The notes under the pieces were generated by a model that saw nothing but the letters and a program-made list of their open reading frames with translations, made no database searches and was not told where the DNA came from. A stretch of 64,000 nucleotides of DNA. Source: Shinella zoogloeoides. GTDB lineage: Bacteria > Pseudomonadota > Alphaproteobacteria > Rhizobiales > Rhizobiaceae. The stretch is from the NCBI RefSeq assembly GCF_022682305.1, contig NZ_CP093528.1, forward strand, positions 2,741,501 through 2,805,500, read 5' to 3'. Of the stretch, positions 1 through 8,952 are shown piece after piece. Positions within the stretch are counted from its first letter, which is position 1, and every line of letters starts with the position of its first letter. Made by a program: the position numbers and the translations under genes.

Positions 1-673
1 GCCGGGCGAAGATATAGGGCGCCTCGCCATCCAGCCGCGCCGTCTCGCAAAGCAATGCACCGCCGAGCACGAAATCCTGCTCGGCAAGGATGACGCGCAG
101 GCCCGACCGCGCCGCGACCAGCGCCGCCGCAAGGCCCGCCGGACCGGAGCCGACGACCAGCAGGTCGCAATGCGCCCAGCTTTTCTCGTAGCTGTCCGGA
201 TCGGGCGGCAGCGCCGTGCGGCCGAGGCCGGCAGCGCGGCGGATCAGCGGCTCGTAGACCTTTTCCCAGAAGGCCGAGGGCCACATGAAAGTCTTGTAGT
301 AGAAGCCGGCCGAGAAAAAGCGCGACATCAGGCCGTTCGCCGCGCCGATATCACAGGCAAGGCTCGGCCAGCGGTTCTGGCTGGCGGCGACGAGACCGTC
401 GTAAAGCTCGGCGACCGTCGCCTTCGTATTTGGATCGCGCCGCGCGCCGCTGCCGATGGTGACCAGCGCATTCGGCTCGGAAGGGCCTGCCGTCACGATC
501 CCGCGCGCACGGTGATACTTGAAACTGCGGCCGACGAGCAGCCGGTCGCTGGCGAGCAGCGCCGAGGCCAGCGTGTCGCCGGCATGGCCGGCGAGGTCAG
601 CCCCGTCGAAGGAGAAGCGCAGGGCATGGCTGCGGTCGATCAGACCCCCGGAGGCGAGGCGATAGGCGGTCAT
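1..673 (-). CDS. soxA: Sarcosine oxidase alpha subunit, N-terminal part (runs off left edge)
   Basis: This is the large subunit of heterotetrameric sarcosine oxidase, which oxidatively demethylates sarcosine to glycine in the cytoplasm and passes the one-carbon unit to tetrahydrofolate. About 224 residues are visible; the family has close to 1000. The visible part holds the N-terminal 2Fe-2S-like fold region (conserved SFKYHRARGI near residues 50-59) followed by a Rossmann motif VVGSGPAG at about 173-180. The ATG start overlaps the soxD stop as ATGA, which indicates translational coupling. Gene order soxB-soxD-soxA matches the standard sox operon; soxG would be expected beyond the window. The family call is secure; only the C-terminal part is unseen. 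Confidence 0.93.
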   Translation of the reverse strand, partial: MTAYRLASGGLIDRSHALRFSFDGADLAGHAGDTLASALLASDRLLVGRSFKYHRARGIVTAGPSEPNALVTIGSGARRDPNTKATVAELYDGLVAASQNRWPSLACDIGAANGLMSRFFSAGFYYKTFMWPSAFWEKVYEPLIRRAAGLGRTALPPDPDSYEKSWAHCDLLVVGSGPAGLAAALVAARSGLRVILAEQDFVLGGALLCETARLDGEAPYIFAR

Positions 674-945
674 TGCGCGCCTCCCCTCTCCGCCGCGGCG
701 TCCGTCACGGCGAAGACCTCATGGGTGAAATTGTCCCGTTCCACCACCAGCCAGCGGCGACAGCCGGCGACATGCTGCCAATGCTCGCGGATGCGCCCGC
801 GCGGATTGACGCGCAGATGGACATAATCGTGCCAGATCTCGTCCGCCGCCAGCGGCGCGGGGCGGGCGGGCGTGGCATCGCCGCGGATCGTGAATTCTTC
901 CTTGGGACGTATGCCGCAATGCGGACAGGGGATCAGGCTCGCCAT
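670..945 (-). CDS. soxD: Sarcosine oxidase delta subunit
   Basis: This is the small zinc-binding subunit of heterotetrameric sarcosine oxidase, 91 residues, the usual size. The N-terminal CPHCG motif (residues 7-11) supplies two zinc ligands, and HVAGCRRW (about 58-65) matches the conserved downstream Cys/His segment. The central IWHDYVHLRVNPRG stretch is typical of the family. It sits 8 bp after soxB and overlaps soxA by 4 bp, so the three genes are one transcript. The role is structural and needed for assembly of the alpha-beta-gamma-delta complex. I see no anomaly in length or motifs. Confidence 0.95.
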   Translation of the reverse strand: MASLIPCPHCGIRPKEEFTIRGDATPARPAPLAADEIWHDYVHLRVNPRGRIREHWQHVAGCRRWLVVERDNFTHEVFAVTDAAAERGGAQ

Positions 946-953
946 GGCTCAGC

Positions 954-2204
954 TCAATGCAGGTTCGGCTGGGCGCCGGCGCCCGCCTCGTCGATGGGGA
1001 AACCGCGCTCGAACCGGTCGAGCCGCAGGGCGCGCGCCACGTGATGGCTCTCGCCCCGGGCGATCAGATGCGCGAAGCAGAAGCCCGAGGCGGGCGTCGC
1101 CTTGAAGCCGCCGTAGCACCAGCCGCAATTCAGGTAGAGGTTCTCGATGGGCGTGCGGTCGATGATCGGCGAGCCATCCATCGACATGTCCATGACGCCG
1201 CCCCAGGCGCGCAGCACCCGCACGCGCGACAGGCCGGGGATCATCGTCACCCCCTCCTCCATGACATGTTCCGCCGTCGCGAGATTACCGCGCTGCGCAT
1301 AGGAGGAGTAACCGTCGATCTCCGCCCCGAAGACCAGCCCGCCCTTGTCGGACTGGGAGATGTAGAAATGGCCGGCGCCATAGGTGATGACATGGTCGAT
1401 GCAGGGTTTCAGTCCCTCGGTCACGAAAGCTTGCAGAATGTGGCTTTCGAGCGGCAGCTTCAGCCCTGCCATTTCGCCGACGCGGGAACTGTTGCCGGCG
1501 GCGGCAAGCGCCAGCCGGTTGCAACCGATGAAACCCTTCGACGTCTCGACGCCCGTCACGACGCCGTTTTCCCGGCGGATGCCGGTCACTTCGCAATTCT
1601 GGATGAGATCGACGCCGAGCCGGTCCGCCCCGCGCGCAAAGCCCCAGGCGACCGCATCGTGCCGCGCCGTGCCGGCGCGCCGCTGCAGAAGACCGCCGAC
1701 GATGGGGAAGCGCGCATGGTCGAAATTGAGGAAGGGCAGCATCTTCATCAGCGTCTCGCGGTCGAGCTGCTCGGCCGCCACGCCCTCCATCATCATCGCA
1801 TTGCCGCGCCGGGTGTAGTGATCGCGCTGGCTGTCGTTGTGATAGAGGCTGATGATGCCGCGCTGCGACAGCATCACATTGTAGTTCAGTTCCCGCTCCA
1901 GCCCTTCCCAGAGCTTCAGCGAGAATTCGTAGAACGGCTCGTTGCCGGGCAGCATGTAGTTGGAGCGCACGATGGTCGTGTTGCGGCCGACATTGCCGGA
2001 GCCGAGATAGCCCTTCTCCACCACCGCGACATTGCGGATGCCGAATTCCTTCGCGAGATAATAGGCCGTCGCCAGCCCATGCCCGCCGCCGCCGACGATG
2101 ATCACATCGTAATGCGGTTTCGGCTGCGGCTCGCGCCAGACGGGTTTCCAGCCGAGGTTTCCGGCGAGGGCCTGCTTGAAGATGGAAAGGGCGGAGTAGC
2201 GCAT
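954..2204 (-). CDS. soxB: Sarcosine oxidase beta subunit
   Basis: This is the catalytic flavoprotein subunit that binds FAD and covalent FMN and oxidises the sarcosine N-methyl group. The protein has 416 residues, the family's normal length. It starts with MRYSALSIFKQALAGNLGW, the standard SoxB N-terminus, and carries the FAD-binding GGGGHG at residues 38-43 and the conserved RHDAVAWG segment at 181-188. The reading frame stays open for about 600 bp upstream, but that part is antisense to cysQ and has no SoxB character, so the ATG at 2204 is chosen. It is the first gene of the soxBDA operon. The 144-bp gap to the divergent cysQ should hold both promoters. Confidence 0.95.
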   Translation of the reverse strand: MRYSALSIFKQALAGNLGWKPVWREPQPKPHYDVIIVGGGGHGLATAYYLAKEFGIRNVAVVEKGYLGSGNVGRNTTIVRSNYMLPGNEPFYEFSLKLWEGLERELNYNVMLSQRGIISLYHNDSQRDHYTRRGNAMMMEGVAAEQLDRETLMKMLPFLNFDHARFPIVGGLLQRRAGTARHDAVAWGFARGADRLGVDLIQNCEVTGIRRENGVVTGVETSKGFIGCNRLALAAAGNSSRVGEMAGLKLPLESHILQAFVTEGLKPCIDHVITYGAGHFYISQSDKGGLVFGAEIDGYSSYAQRGNLATAEHVMEEGVTMIPGLSRVRVLRAWGGVMDMSMDGSPIIDRTPIENLYLNCGWCYGGFKATPASGFCFAHLIARGESHHVARALRLDRFERGFPIDEAGAGAQPNLH

Positions 2205-2348
2205 GCGAAATCCCGGATCAGTTCCCCCACATTCGCATATGCCGCACAAACGGCAAGGCGTGGCATCGTCGCAGGCGCCGCGAGCGGCACTCTTTCCACA
2301 TACTCCGCGAAACGCGCATTTGCTTTCACACCCTACCGCGACTAAGCC

Positions 2349-3161
2349 ATGGACATGCAACCCGATCCCGCAGCACTCAAACAGGTCATGGAATCTGCCG
2401 CCCTTTCGGCCGGCCGGGCGATCATGGCTATTCACAGCGTGGGGCCGGAGGTACAGATCAAGCTCGACAGCTCGCCTGTCACCGAGGCGGACGAGGAGGC
2501 CGAGCGGCTGATTCTCGCGGCCCTGCGGCAGCAATTTCCCGCCATCCCTATCGTTGCCGAGGAAGCGGTCGCGGCAGGCCATGTGCCCGATATCTCCGCC
2601 GGCCTGTTCTTCCTCGTCGATCCGCTCGACGGCACGAAGGAATTCATCGCCGGCCGTAGCGAGTTCACCGTCAACATCGCCCTCATCCAGAACGGCGCGC
2701 CAATTGCCGGCATCGTCCTCGCCCCGGCGCTGTCGACCGGATTTACGGCGGTGGAGAACCGCGCCGAGCGCTTCTCCATCACGGAAGGCATCATCGGCGA
2801 ACGCCGGGCAATCGGCTGCCGCGACCACAGTTCAGCGGTCACCGCCGTCGCCAGCCGCTCGCACGATACACCGGAGACGGCGCGCTTCCTCGACGACCAC
2901 GGCATCGACGCCTGCACGGCCATCGGCTCGTCACTGAAATTCTGCCTCGTCGCCGAGGGCCTTGCCGACGTCTATCCGCGCTTCAGCCGCACGATGGAAT
3001 GGGATACGGCCGCCGGCGACGCCGTGTTGCGCGCGGCGGGCGGCGAGACGCGCACGCTTGACGGCGCGCTCCTCGCCTACGGCAAGCGCAACCAGCCGCA
3101 CGACGCGGACTTCGCCAATCCGAACTTCATCGCCGCGCGCGCGGGCTGGAAAACGAAATAG
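2349..3161 (+). CDS. cysQ: 3'(2'),5'-bisphosphate nucleotidase
   Basis: This is an inositol-monophosphatase superfamily enzyme that removes a phosphate from PAP/PAPS-type nucleotides, recycling the by-product of sulfate assimilation. All the family's metal and phosphate motifs are present in 270 residues: EE at 71-72, DPLDGTKEF at 91-99 and WDTAAGDAVL at 218-227. GTKEF rather than the GTxNF of inositol monophosphatases supports CysQ. It is transcribed divergently from soxB, and a strong hairpin follows the stop codon directly. A true inositol monophosphatase is less likely given these motifs. Confidence 0.9.
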   Translation: MDMQPDPAALKQVMESAALSAGRAIMAIHSVGPEVQIKLDSSPVTEADEEAERLILAALRQQFPAIPIVAEEAVAAGHVPDISAGLFFLVDPLDGTKEFIAGRSEFTVNIALIQNGAPIAGIVLAPALSTGFTAVENRAERFSITEGIIGERRAIGCRDHSSAVTAVASRSHDTPETARFLDDHGIDACTAIGSSLKFCLVAEGLADVYPRFSRTMEWDTAAGDAVLRAAGGETRTLDGALLAYGKRNQPHDADFANPNFIAARAGWKTK

Positions 3162-3180
3162 CCCCGCCGCGCGGCGGGGC
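3161..3180. terminator. Bidirectional hairpin between cysQ and the RND operon
   Basis: GCCCCGCCGC is followed at once by its complement GCGGCGGGGC, a 10-bp stem with no spare loop bases, so a few central pairs would open. It starts at the last base of the cysQ stop codon and lies 8 bp from the end of the convergent efflux gene. There is no T-tract on either side, so it may act as a transcript-end stabiliser or block to read-through rather than a classic intrinsic terminator. Confidence 0.55.
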
Positions 3181-3188
3181 CATTCGGT

Positions 3189-6100
3189 TCAGGCCGCCGG
3201 AAGCGGTTCAGGCTCGGAGGGCGGAGCCTCCCCTTCCGTCCCGCTCTCCGGCTTGATACGGAACCAGGCGATATAGAGCGCCGGCAGGAAGAGCAGCGTC
3301 AGCACCGTGCCGACGATGATGCCGCCCATCATGGCATAGGCCATCGGCCCCCAGAATACTTCCCGCGAGATGGGGATGAGCGCGAGGCTCGCCGCCGCCG
3401 CGGTCAGCATGATCGGGCGCATGCGGTGCTCGGTCGCCTCGCGCACGGCATCCCAGGCCTGCATGCCCTCCCGCCGCAGGTCCTCGATCTGCACCACGAG
3501 GATCACCGAGTTGCGGATCAGGATGCCGATCAGCGCCAGCACCCCGAGGATGGCGACGAAGCCGAGCGGCGCGCCGCTGCCGAGAAGGGCGATGACCACC
3601 CCGATCAGCGCCAGCGGCGCCACCGCGAAGACGAGGAAGAGACGCGAGAAACTCCGCAACTGCAGCATCAGGATCGTCGCCATAGCGAAGAGCATGAGCG
3701 GCACGACCGCGACGATCGGCGCCTGGCTGTTGGCGCTTTCCTCCACCGTGCCGCCGACCGTGACACTGTAGCCGGAGGGCATCGCCGCGCGGAAGGCGGC
3801 CACGTCCTTGTCCATCTGCGAGACGACGGTCGCCGGCTGCACGCCGTCGGCGATGCTCGCCTTGACGGTGATGGTGGGCTGGCGCGAGCGCCGCCAGACG
3901 ACCGGCTGCTCCATCTCGTAGCGATAGTTCGCCACCGCCGCGAGCGGCACGGAGGTGCCGTTCGCCGTGGGAAGCTGGATCTGGCGGATCGTCTCGATGG
4001 ATTCCCGCTCGGAGGGCTTGGCCCGGCCGATAACATCGATCAGGTAGACGTCGTCGCGAATCTGGGTGACGGTCGTGCCGCCGACAACGCCGTTCAGCGC
4101 CGAGGCGATATCCTGCGAGGTGACGCCGAGCTGGCGGGCCTTGTCCTGCAAGACATCGACCTTCACCACGCGGGCCGGCTCGTTCCAGTCGTAGACGATA
4201 TCGCCGAGATGGCCGTTCCCGCCGAGGAGTTCGCCGAAGGCGAGCGCCTGCGCGCGCACCTCTTGGATATCCGGCCCCATGACGCGATACTGGATCGGCC
4301 GGCCGACCGGCGGGCCGATGTCGAGCAGTTTCACCAGCGCATCGGTGCCGACGAAGGTCTTGCGCAGATAGTCCTGAAGGTCCGCCCGCAGGCGGTCACG
4401 CGCCTTGAGGTCCTTGCTCACGATGATCGTCTGGCCGAAGGCCGGCGACGGCGGCTGCACGTCGAAGGAGAGCAGGAAGCGCACCGCGCCCTCGCCCACA
4501 TAGGAGGACCAGCGCTCGATATCCGGATTGCCCTTCAGCTTCTCCTCTTCGAGCCTGGCGATCTGCGCATTGGTCTCGGCAATGGAGGCGTTCTGCGGCA
4601 GCGCCCAGTCGATGACGAGTTCCGGCCTATCCGAGGAGGGGAAGAACTGCTGCTGCACGAAGCCCATGCCGAAGACGGAGCCGAGGAAGATCAGCACGGT
4701 CGCGGCGATGGTCGTCCACTTCCAGCGCATGCATGTATCGAGGATACGGGCGAAGCCGCGGGCGAACCAGCCCTTCTCCTCGTGGTGCTTCTTCATGCTC
4801 TTCGGCAGGATGGTGACACCGAGCAGCGGCGTGAAGATCACCGCCACCACCCACGATACGACGAGCGAAATGGCAATGACGACGAAGAGGCTGAAGGTGA
4901 ACTCGCCGGCCGCACTGTTGTTGAGGCCGATCGGGATGAAGCCCGCTACCGTCACCAGCGTGCCGGTGAGCATCGGGAAGGCGGTGGAGGTATAGACATA
5001 GGTCGCCGCCTTGCGCAGCGAATCTCCCGCCTCCAGCCGCGCCACCATCATCTCCACGGCGATCATCGCATCGTCGACGAGAAGGCCGAGCGCGATGATC
5101 AGCGCCCCGAGCGACACGCGCTGCAGCGATATGGCGTCGTAATACATGAAGACGAAGGTGATGCCGAGCGTCAGCGGGATGGAGAGCGCCACGACGAGGC
5201 CGGCGCGCAGCCCGAGGCTCACGAAGCTGACGATAAGGACGATGGCAACCGCCTCGAACAGCGCGCGCGTGAAGCCGGAAACGGCCTCCTCCACCACCTT
5301 CGGCTGGTCGGAGACGAGATGCACGTCGACACCCGCCGGCAGCTCGTGCGACAGGGTTTCGATTTCCTTCTCCACGGCCGCGCCGAATTGCAGGAGGTTC
5401 GATCCCTGCTTCATGCCGATGGCAAGGCCGATGGCCGGCTCGCCGTTGAAGCGGAACAGCGCGGACGGCGGGTCCTGGTAGGTGCGGGTGATGGTGGCAA
5501 TGTCGCTAAGGCGGAAGAAGCGGTTGTTGACGCGCAGGTTCACGTCGCGAAGGCTTTCCTCGGAGGTGAACTGGCCGCCGACGCGCACGCTCACCCGCTC
5601 GCCGCCGGCCTGCACCACGCCGGACGGCGCGATGGCGTTCTGCGCCTGAAGCGTGGCGACGACCTGCTGGGTCGAGATGCCGAGGGCGGCAAGCTGGCGC
5701 GTCGAGAATTCGAGATAGATCACCTCGTTCTGCGCACCGATGAGATCGACCCTGCCGATATTCGGCACGGTGAGGATGCGCGTGCGGGCATCCTCCACAT
5801 AGTCGCGAAGCTGGCGCGGCGTCAGGCCGTCGGCGGTGAAGGCGTAGATATTGCCGAACACGTCGCCGAAGCGGTCGTTGAAGGCCGGACCGACGACGCC
5901 GGAAGGGAACTCGCCCCGGATGTCGTTGATCATGTTGCGCACCGTCTGCCAGGTCGGCGCCACATCGCGGGCGCGGGTCGTCGGCTTCAGGTTGACGAAG
6001 ACGAGCGTCTGGCCGGGCGTCGTGATCGAGCGGCTGAAATCGAGCGATTCCAGCTCCTCCAGCTTGCGCTCGATGCGCTCGGTCACCTGCCGCGTGGTCT

Positions 6101-6281
6101 CCTCGACGGATGCGCCGGGCCAGGCGGCGCTGATCGTCATCGTCTTGATGACGAAGGAGGGGTCCTCCTCGCGGCCGAGATTCTGGTAGGCGAAGAAGCC
6201 GAGCAGCGCGAAGACCAGCATGAAGTACCAGACGAGCGATGCGTGATCGAGCGCCCAGTCCGAAAGGTTGAACTTCTTCAT
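3189..6281 (-). CDS. RND-family efflux transporter, inner-membrane pump
   Basis: This is a proton-driven inner-membrane pump of the AcrB/MexF superfamily (HAE1-like), 1030 residues, full family length. It shows the N-terminal membrane helix (about 14-31), a large periplasmic loop, the helix-4 acidic pair DD at 403-404 within GLLVDDAMIAVEM, a second large periplasmic loop and a C-terminal helix bundle. It is the last gene of a three-gene operon behind two adaptor genes, joined by a 4-bp ATGA overlap. No outer-membrane channel lies in the operon; the NodT-type gene at 15914 is the nearest candidate partner. Substrates cannot be told from sequence; drugs, dyes or aromatic compounds are all possible. 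Confidence 0.9.
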   Translation of the reverse strand: MKKFNLSDWALDHASLVWYFMLVFALLGFFAYQNLGREEDPSFVIKTMTISAAWPGASVEETTRQVTERIERKLEELESLDFSRSITTPGQTLVFVNLKPTTRARDVAPTWQTVRNMINDIRGEFPSGVVGPAFNDRFGDVFGNIYAFTADGLTPRQLRDYVEDARTRILTVPNIGRVDLIGAQNEVIYLEFSTRQLAALGISTQQVVATLQAQNAIAPSGVVQAGGERVSVRVGGQFTSEESLRDVNLRVNNRFFRLSDIATITRTYQDPPSALFRFNGEPAIGLAIGMKQGSNLLQFGAAVEKEIETLSHELPAGVDVHLVSDQPKVVEEAVSGFTRALFEAVAIVLIVSFVSLGLRAGLVVALSIPLTLGITFVFMYYDAISLQRVSLGALIIALGLLVDDAMIAVEMMVARLEAGDSLRKAATYVYTSTAFPMLTGTLVTVAGFIPIGLNNSAAGEFTFSLFVVIAISLVVSWVVAVIFTPLLGVTILPKSMKKHHEEKGWFARGFARILDTCMRWKWTTIAATVLIFLGSVFGMGFVQQQFFPSSDRPELVIDWALPQNASIAETNAQIARLEEEKLKGNPDIERWSSYVGEGAVRFLLSFDVQPPSPAFGQTIIVSKDLKARDRLRADLQDYLRKTFVGTDALVKLLDIGPPVGRPIQYRVMGPDIQEVRAQALAFGELLGGNGHLGDIVYDWNEPARVVKVDVLQDKARQLGVTSQDIASALNGVVGGTTVTQIRDDVYLIDVIGRAKPSERESIETIRQIQLPTANGTSVPLAAVANYRYEMEQPVVWRRSRQPTITVKASIADGVQPATVVSQMDKDVAAFRAAMPSGYSVTVGGTVEESANSQAPIVAVVPLMLFAMATILMLQLRSFSRLFLVFAVAPLALIGVVIALLGSGAPLGFVAILGVLALIGILIRNSVILVVQIEDLRREGMQAWDAVREATEHRMRPIMLTAAAASLALIPISREVFWGPMAYAMMGGIIVGTVLTLLFLPALYIAWFRIKPESGTEGEAPPSEPEPLPAA

Positions 6282-7351
6282 AGGCTTGCCTCGTCTTCCA
6301 TCTTTATCTTCTGGCCTTCCTCAAGGCTGTGCACGCCGGCCGTGACGATGCGTTCGCCCTCCTTCAGGCCGCTCGTCACCGGCAGGTAGCGGCCGATGGC
6401 CGCGCCTGTCTCGACCGCCGCCAGGCGCACCTCGCTCTTGGTCTCGTCAACGAGCCAGACATGCGGCTTGCCGTCCTTCACAAGCACGGCCGTCTCCGGC
6501 ACCATGAGGGCCGTCAGGTCTGGCCCCTCCAGTTCGGCCGTGATCGTCGTGCCGAGACGCACGGTGTCCGGCGGGTTGTCCAGTGCGATCTTGACGCGCC
6601 GCGTGCGCGTGGCCGCATCGGCCGACGGCGCGATTTCGCGCACCACGCCGCGCACGGTGACGGCAGGGTTGATCTGCAACGAGACGGTGAACCGGCTGCC
6701 GACCGCGATGGCCTCGGCCGTCTCGGGGATATCGACGACGGCGTCGCGCGCATCCGGCTGGGCGACGGTGACGATCGTCTCGCCGGGCGAGACCGTCTGG
6801 CCGACCTCCGCGCCCGTCGCGACGACGACCCCGTCGAATTCGGCGAGAATCTGCGTGTAGGAAAGCTGCTCCTCGGCCTTCACCAGCGCCGTACGCGCCC
6901 GGATGAGACCGGCATCGGCCGCCGCGCGCGACTGTTCGGCGCTCTCGACGGCCGCCTTGGCCGCGGCGTTCGACTGGAGCAACGTCTTCTGCCGCTCCTC
7001 CACCGCTATGGCGCTGGCAAGGGTCGCCTCGGCGCTGGAAAGCTCGGCGCGCGCCGAGCGCACCGCAAGCTCGAAGGCCGTGGCGTCGAGCACCGCGAGC
7101 ACGTCGCCCTTCCTGACGAGATCGCCGACATGAACGCTGCGCGACACAAGACGGCCCGCGACGCGCGAGCCGAGCGCGGCCTGCACCTTGGCCTGCACCG
7201 TGCCGGCAAAGCGCGTGCCCGGCAGCGCGGTGGGCGTCACGACCATCGAGAGAACGGGACGCGGCGGCGCGACCGCCTCCTCTTCCTTCTTGCAGCCGGC
7301 AAGCGCCACGGCGGCGATGACAGCCACGGCGAGCGGAACGAAAATCCTCAT
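6278..7351 (-). CDS. RND efflux periplasmic adaptor, lipoprotein type
   Basis: This is a membrane fusion protein of the HlyD/AcrA family, 357 residues. A signal peptide ends in the lipobox LAGC (residues 17-20), so the mature protein should be a lipoprotein anchored to the inner membrane. It has the biotinyl-lipoyl-like half motifs (around VAGRLVSRSVHVGDLVRKGD and the later FDGVVV), a coiled-coil hairpin between them, and a beta-barrel region. It overlaps the pump gene and the upstream adaptor gene by 4 bp each. Two adaptors for one pump suggest a heteromeric adaptor ring, as in the few known systems that need two adaptors. Confidence 0.88.
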   Translation of the reverse strand: MRIFVPLAVAVIAAVALAGCKKEEEAVAPPRPVLSMVVTPTALPGTRFAGTVQAKVQAALGSRVAGRLVSRSVHVGDLVRKGDVLAVLDATAFELAVRSARAELSSAEATLASAIAVEERQKTLLQSNAAAKAAVESAEQSRAAADAGLIRARTALVKAEEQLSYTQILAEFDGVVVATGAEVGQTVSPGETIVTVAQPDARDAVVDIPETAEAIAVGSRFTVSLQINPAVTVRGVVREIAPSADAATRTRRVKIALDNPPDTVRLGTTITAELEGPDLTALMVPETAVLVKDGKPHVWLVDETKSEVRLAAVETGAAIGRYLPVTSGLKEGERIVTAGVHSLEEGQKIKMEDEASL

Positions 7352-8418
7352 TGGGCTGCTCCTTCGCTTGCGGCTACCGTCTGGCCGGGTCGCAGCAGCT
7401 TCGTGCCGTCTGCGACATAGGTTTCCCCTTCCTCAATGCCGCCGGACACCAGCGCCGCGCCCGTCTCGAAGGACAGCACCTCGACCGGGCGCAGGCTGAC
7501 CGTGTTGTTCGCCTTGTCGACGATCCACAGCGCCGGCTTGCCCTCGATGCCGGAGAGCGCCTGCCACGGCACGACCGCGACCCGGCGCGGCGCGAGCGCC
7601 CCGACGCCGACCACGGAGGCGCCGAGCGTCATCTGCGGCGGCGTCTCATCCATGGCGATCTTCACACGAACGGTGCCGGTCTGCGCGTCGATGGTCGGCG
7701 AGACCTCGCGCACATGGCCCGTCGCGCGCACGCTCTCGTCGCTGAGCAGCGTGACGGTCACGCCATCCTTGGAGGGCTGGGCGAAGAACAGCGATTCATA
7801 GACATTGAAAACCGCGTCGCGCGGGCCGTTGTCGGCAATGGTGAACATGGTCTGCGCCGCCTGCGCGACCTGTCCCGTCTCGGCGAGCCGCGCGGTGACG
7901 ATGCCATCGGCGGGCGCGCGCAGCTCCGTATAGGAGAGGACCTCCCGCGCCGTATCACGCTGGGCGACTGCCGCCTCACGGGCGCTTTCGGCCGTGCGCA
8001 GCGCGGTCTCCGCGTCGTCATAGTCGCGCTGCGTGCTGATGCCGTCGTTGAGAAGCGATTTCTGGCGGTCGAAATTGGTGCGGGCGAGCTTCAACTGCGC
8101 TTCCGCCGCGCGCACGCCGGCCTCCGCCGCCTCCACGTCCGCCTTCTGTTCCTCAGGGTCGAGCCGCGCGAGAACCTCGCCTTCCCTGACCGCGTCGCCC
8201 ACATCGACGAACCAGCCCGTGATACGCCCGCCGACGCGGAAGGAAAGCTCCGTCTCCACCCGCGCAACGACCTCGCCCGTGATGGTGATCGACTGTTCGC
8301 GTTCCTCGAAATGCACCGGCGCGATACGCACCGGACGCGCCATGCCGTCGGCAAGGGCCGGCGCGGCGGCAGCGGACAGCAGGAGAGCCGCCAGCATCAT
8401 TCTACCCGATCGGGTCAT
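7348..8418 (-). CDS. RND efflux periplasmic adaptor, secreted type
   Basis: This is the second HlyD/AcrA-family adaptor of the operon, 356 residues from the ATG at 8418. That start follows GGAG by six bases and is preferred over a GTG four codons upstream. The signal peptide ends near APALA and has no lipobox, unlike its neighbour. The lipoyl half motifs surround VGDAVREGEVLARLDP and ELRAPADGIV, with a long helical hairpin between. As first gene of the operon it should set expression. A 17-bp inverted repeat lies 24 bp upstream of the start codon and is the best operator candidate. No regulator gene is adjacent. Confidence 0.88.
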   Translation of the reverse strand: MTRSGRMMLAALLLSAAAAPALADGMARPVRIAPVHFEEREQSITITGEVVARVETELSFRVGGRITGWFVDVGDAVREGEVLARLDPEEQKADVEAAEAGVRAAEAQLKLARTNFDRQKSLLNDGISTQRDYDDAETALRTAESAREAAVAQRDTAREVLSYTELRAPADGIVTARLAETGQVAQAAQTMFTIADNGPRDAVFNVYESLFFAQPSKDGVTVTLLSDESVRATGHVREVSPTIDAQTGTVRVKIAMDETPPQMTLGASVVGVGALAPRRVAVVPWQALSGIEGKPALWIVDKANNTVSLRPVEVLSFETGAALVSGGIEEGETYVADGTKLLRPGQTVAASEGAAQ

Positions 8419-8441
8419 CGTCGTCTCCACTGTTGCAGAAA

Positions 8442-8458
8442 CCCCATTTAATATGGGG
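8442..8458. promoter_or_regulatory. Inverted repeat upstream of the RND operon (candidate operator)
   Basis: The repeat is CCCCAT-TTAAT-ATGGGG, perfect 6-bp arms around an AT-rich 5-bp centre, 24 bp before the first adaptor's ATG. This is where a TetR- or MarR-type repressor of an efflux operon often binds. It could also fold in the leader RNA. A looser inverted repeat (GGAAAATAT...ATATTTTTC) lies further upstream at about 8575-8600. Confidence 0.45.
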
Positions 8459-8900
8459 CCTCATTATATTGCGAAGAGCAGACTGGCAAGCCTCCGTGCC
8501 ATCTGGCGTTGCGCGTGCCACGGAGGAGTGTGGCGGACTGCGCGCAAAAAGCCAATCGGCAAGGCGCCGTCGGTGGAAAATATAAAAAGTCATATTTTTC
8601 AGGGGCCTATGCCGCACCGCCCGCACCAGACAGGAAAGCCGCCGGCAGCCGGAAATCCTCGCGGTTTCCGTGGTTGCTGCACGACGGCTTGCCCGGAGCG
8701 TCATTCGTTGGACGCTTCTATCCGGTCCCCTCTGGACCTGTTTCGAGAATGCAGAAACCGTGCCAGATGCGGCCTCGCCTGGGATTCGCCGGAAAAACGC
8801 GCTATTCAATAGATATCTAATTTACAATATCTGTAATGCTGCCCGGCAAGGTTGCGCAAACGGTGTGCAGAACGGGACATCTGTGCCGCTTCTGCACAAC
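8459..8900. other. Intergenic region upstream of the RND operon, no gene seen
   Basis: About 440 bp separate the efflux operon promoter area from the chemoreceptor terminator. Open frames here lack ribosome sites, plausible composition or recognisable products. The AT-rich patches at 8575-8600 and 8808-8840 stand out from the high-GC surroundings and may hold promoter elements. Confidence 0.5.
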
Positions 8901-8927
8901 AAAAGGGCGGCCGCTGCGGGGCCGCCC
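8901..8927 (-). terminator. Intrinsic terminator of the chemoreceptor gene
   Basis: On the minus strand an 8-bp GC stem (GGGCGGCC at 8905-8912 pairing with GGCCGCCC at 8920-8927) with a 7-base loop is followed by TTTTGTTG. It lies 25 bp beyond the chemoreceptor stop codon. Confidence 0.75.
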
Positions 8928-8952
8928 TCCGGTCCAGAACCCGAAGCGGATA

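Noticed and set aside
957..2345. 462-codon open frame antisense to soxB
   Set aside because: The soxB frame has complete family motifs; this frame does not.
2205..2828. N-terminal extension of soxB into the cysQ region
   Set aside because: It lies antisense to cysQ and lacks any SoxB character; the ATG at 2204 gives the normal 416-residue protein.
3426..6389. 987-codon open frame antisense to the RND pump
   Set aside because: It is a shadow of a high-GC gene: His/Arg/Asp-rich product with no family, no ribosome site, and the other strand codes a complete pump.
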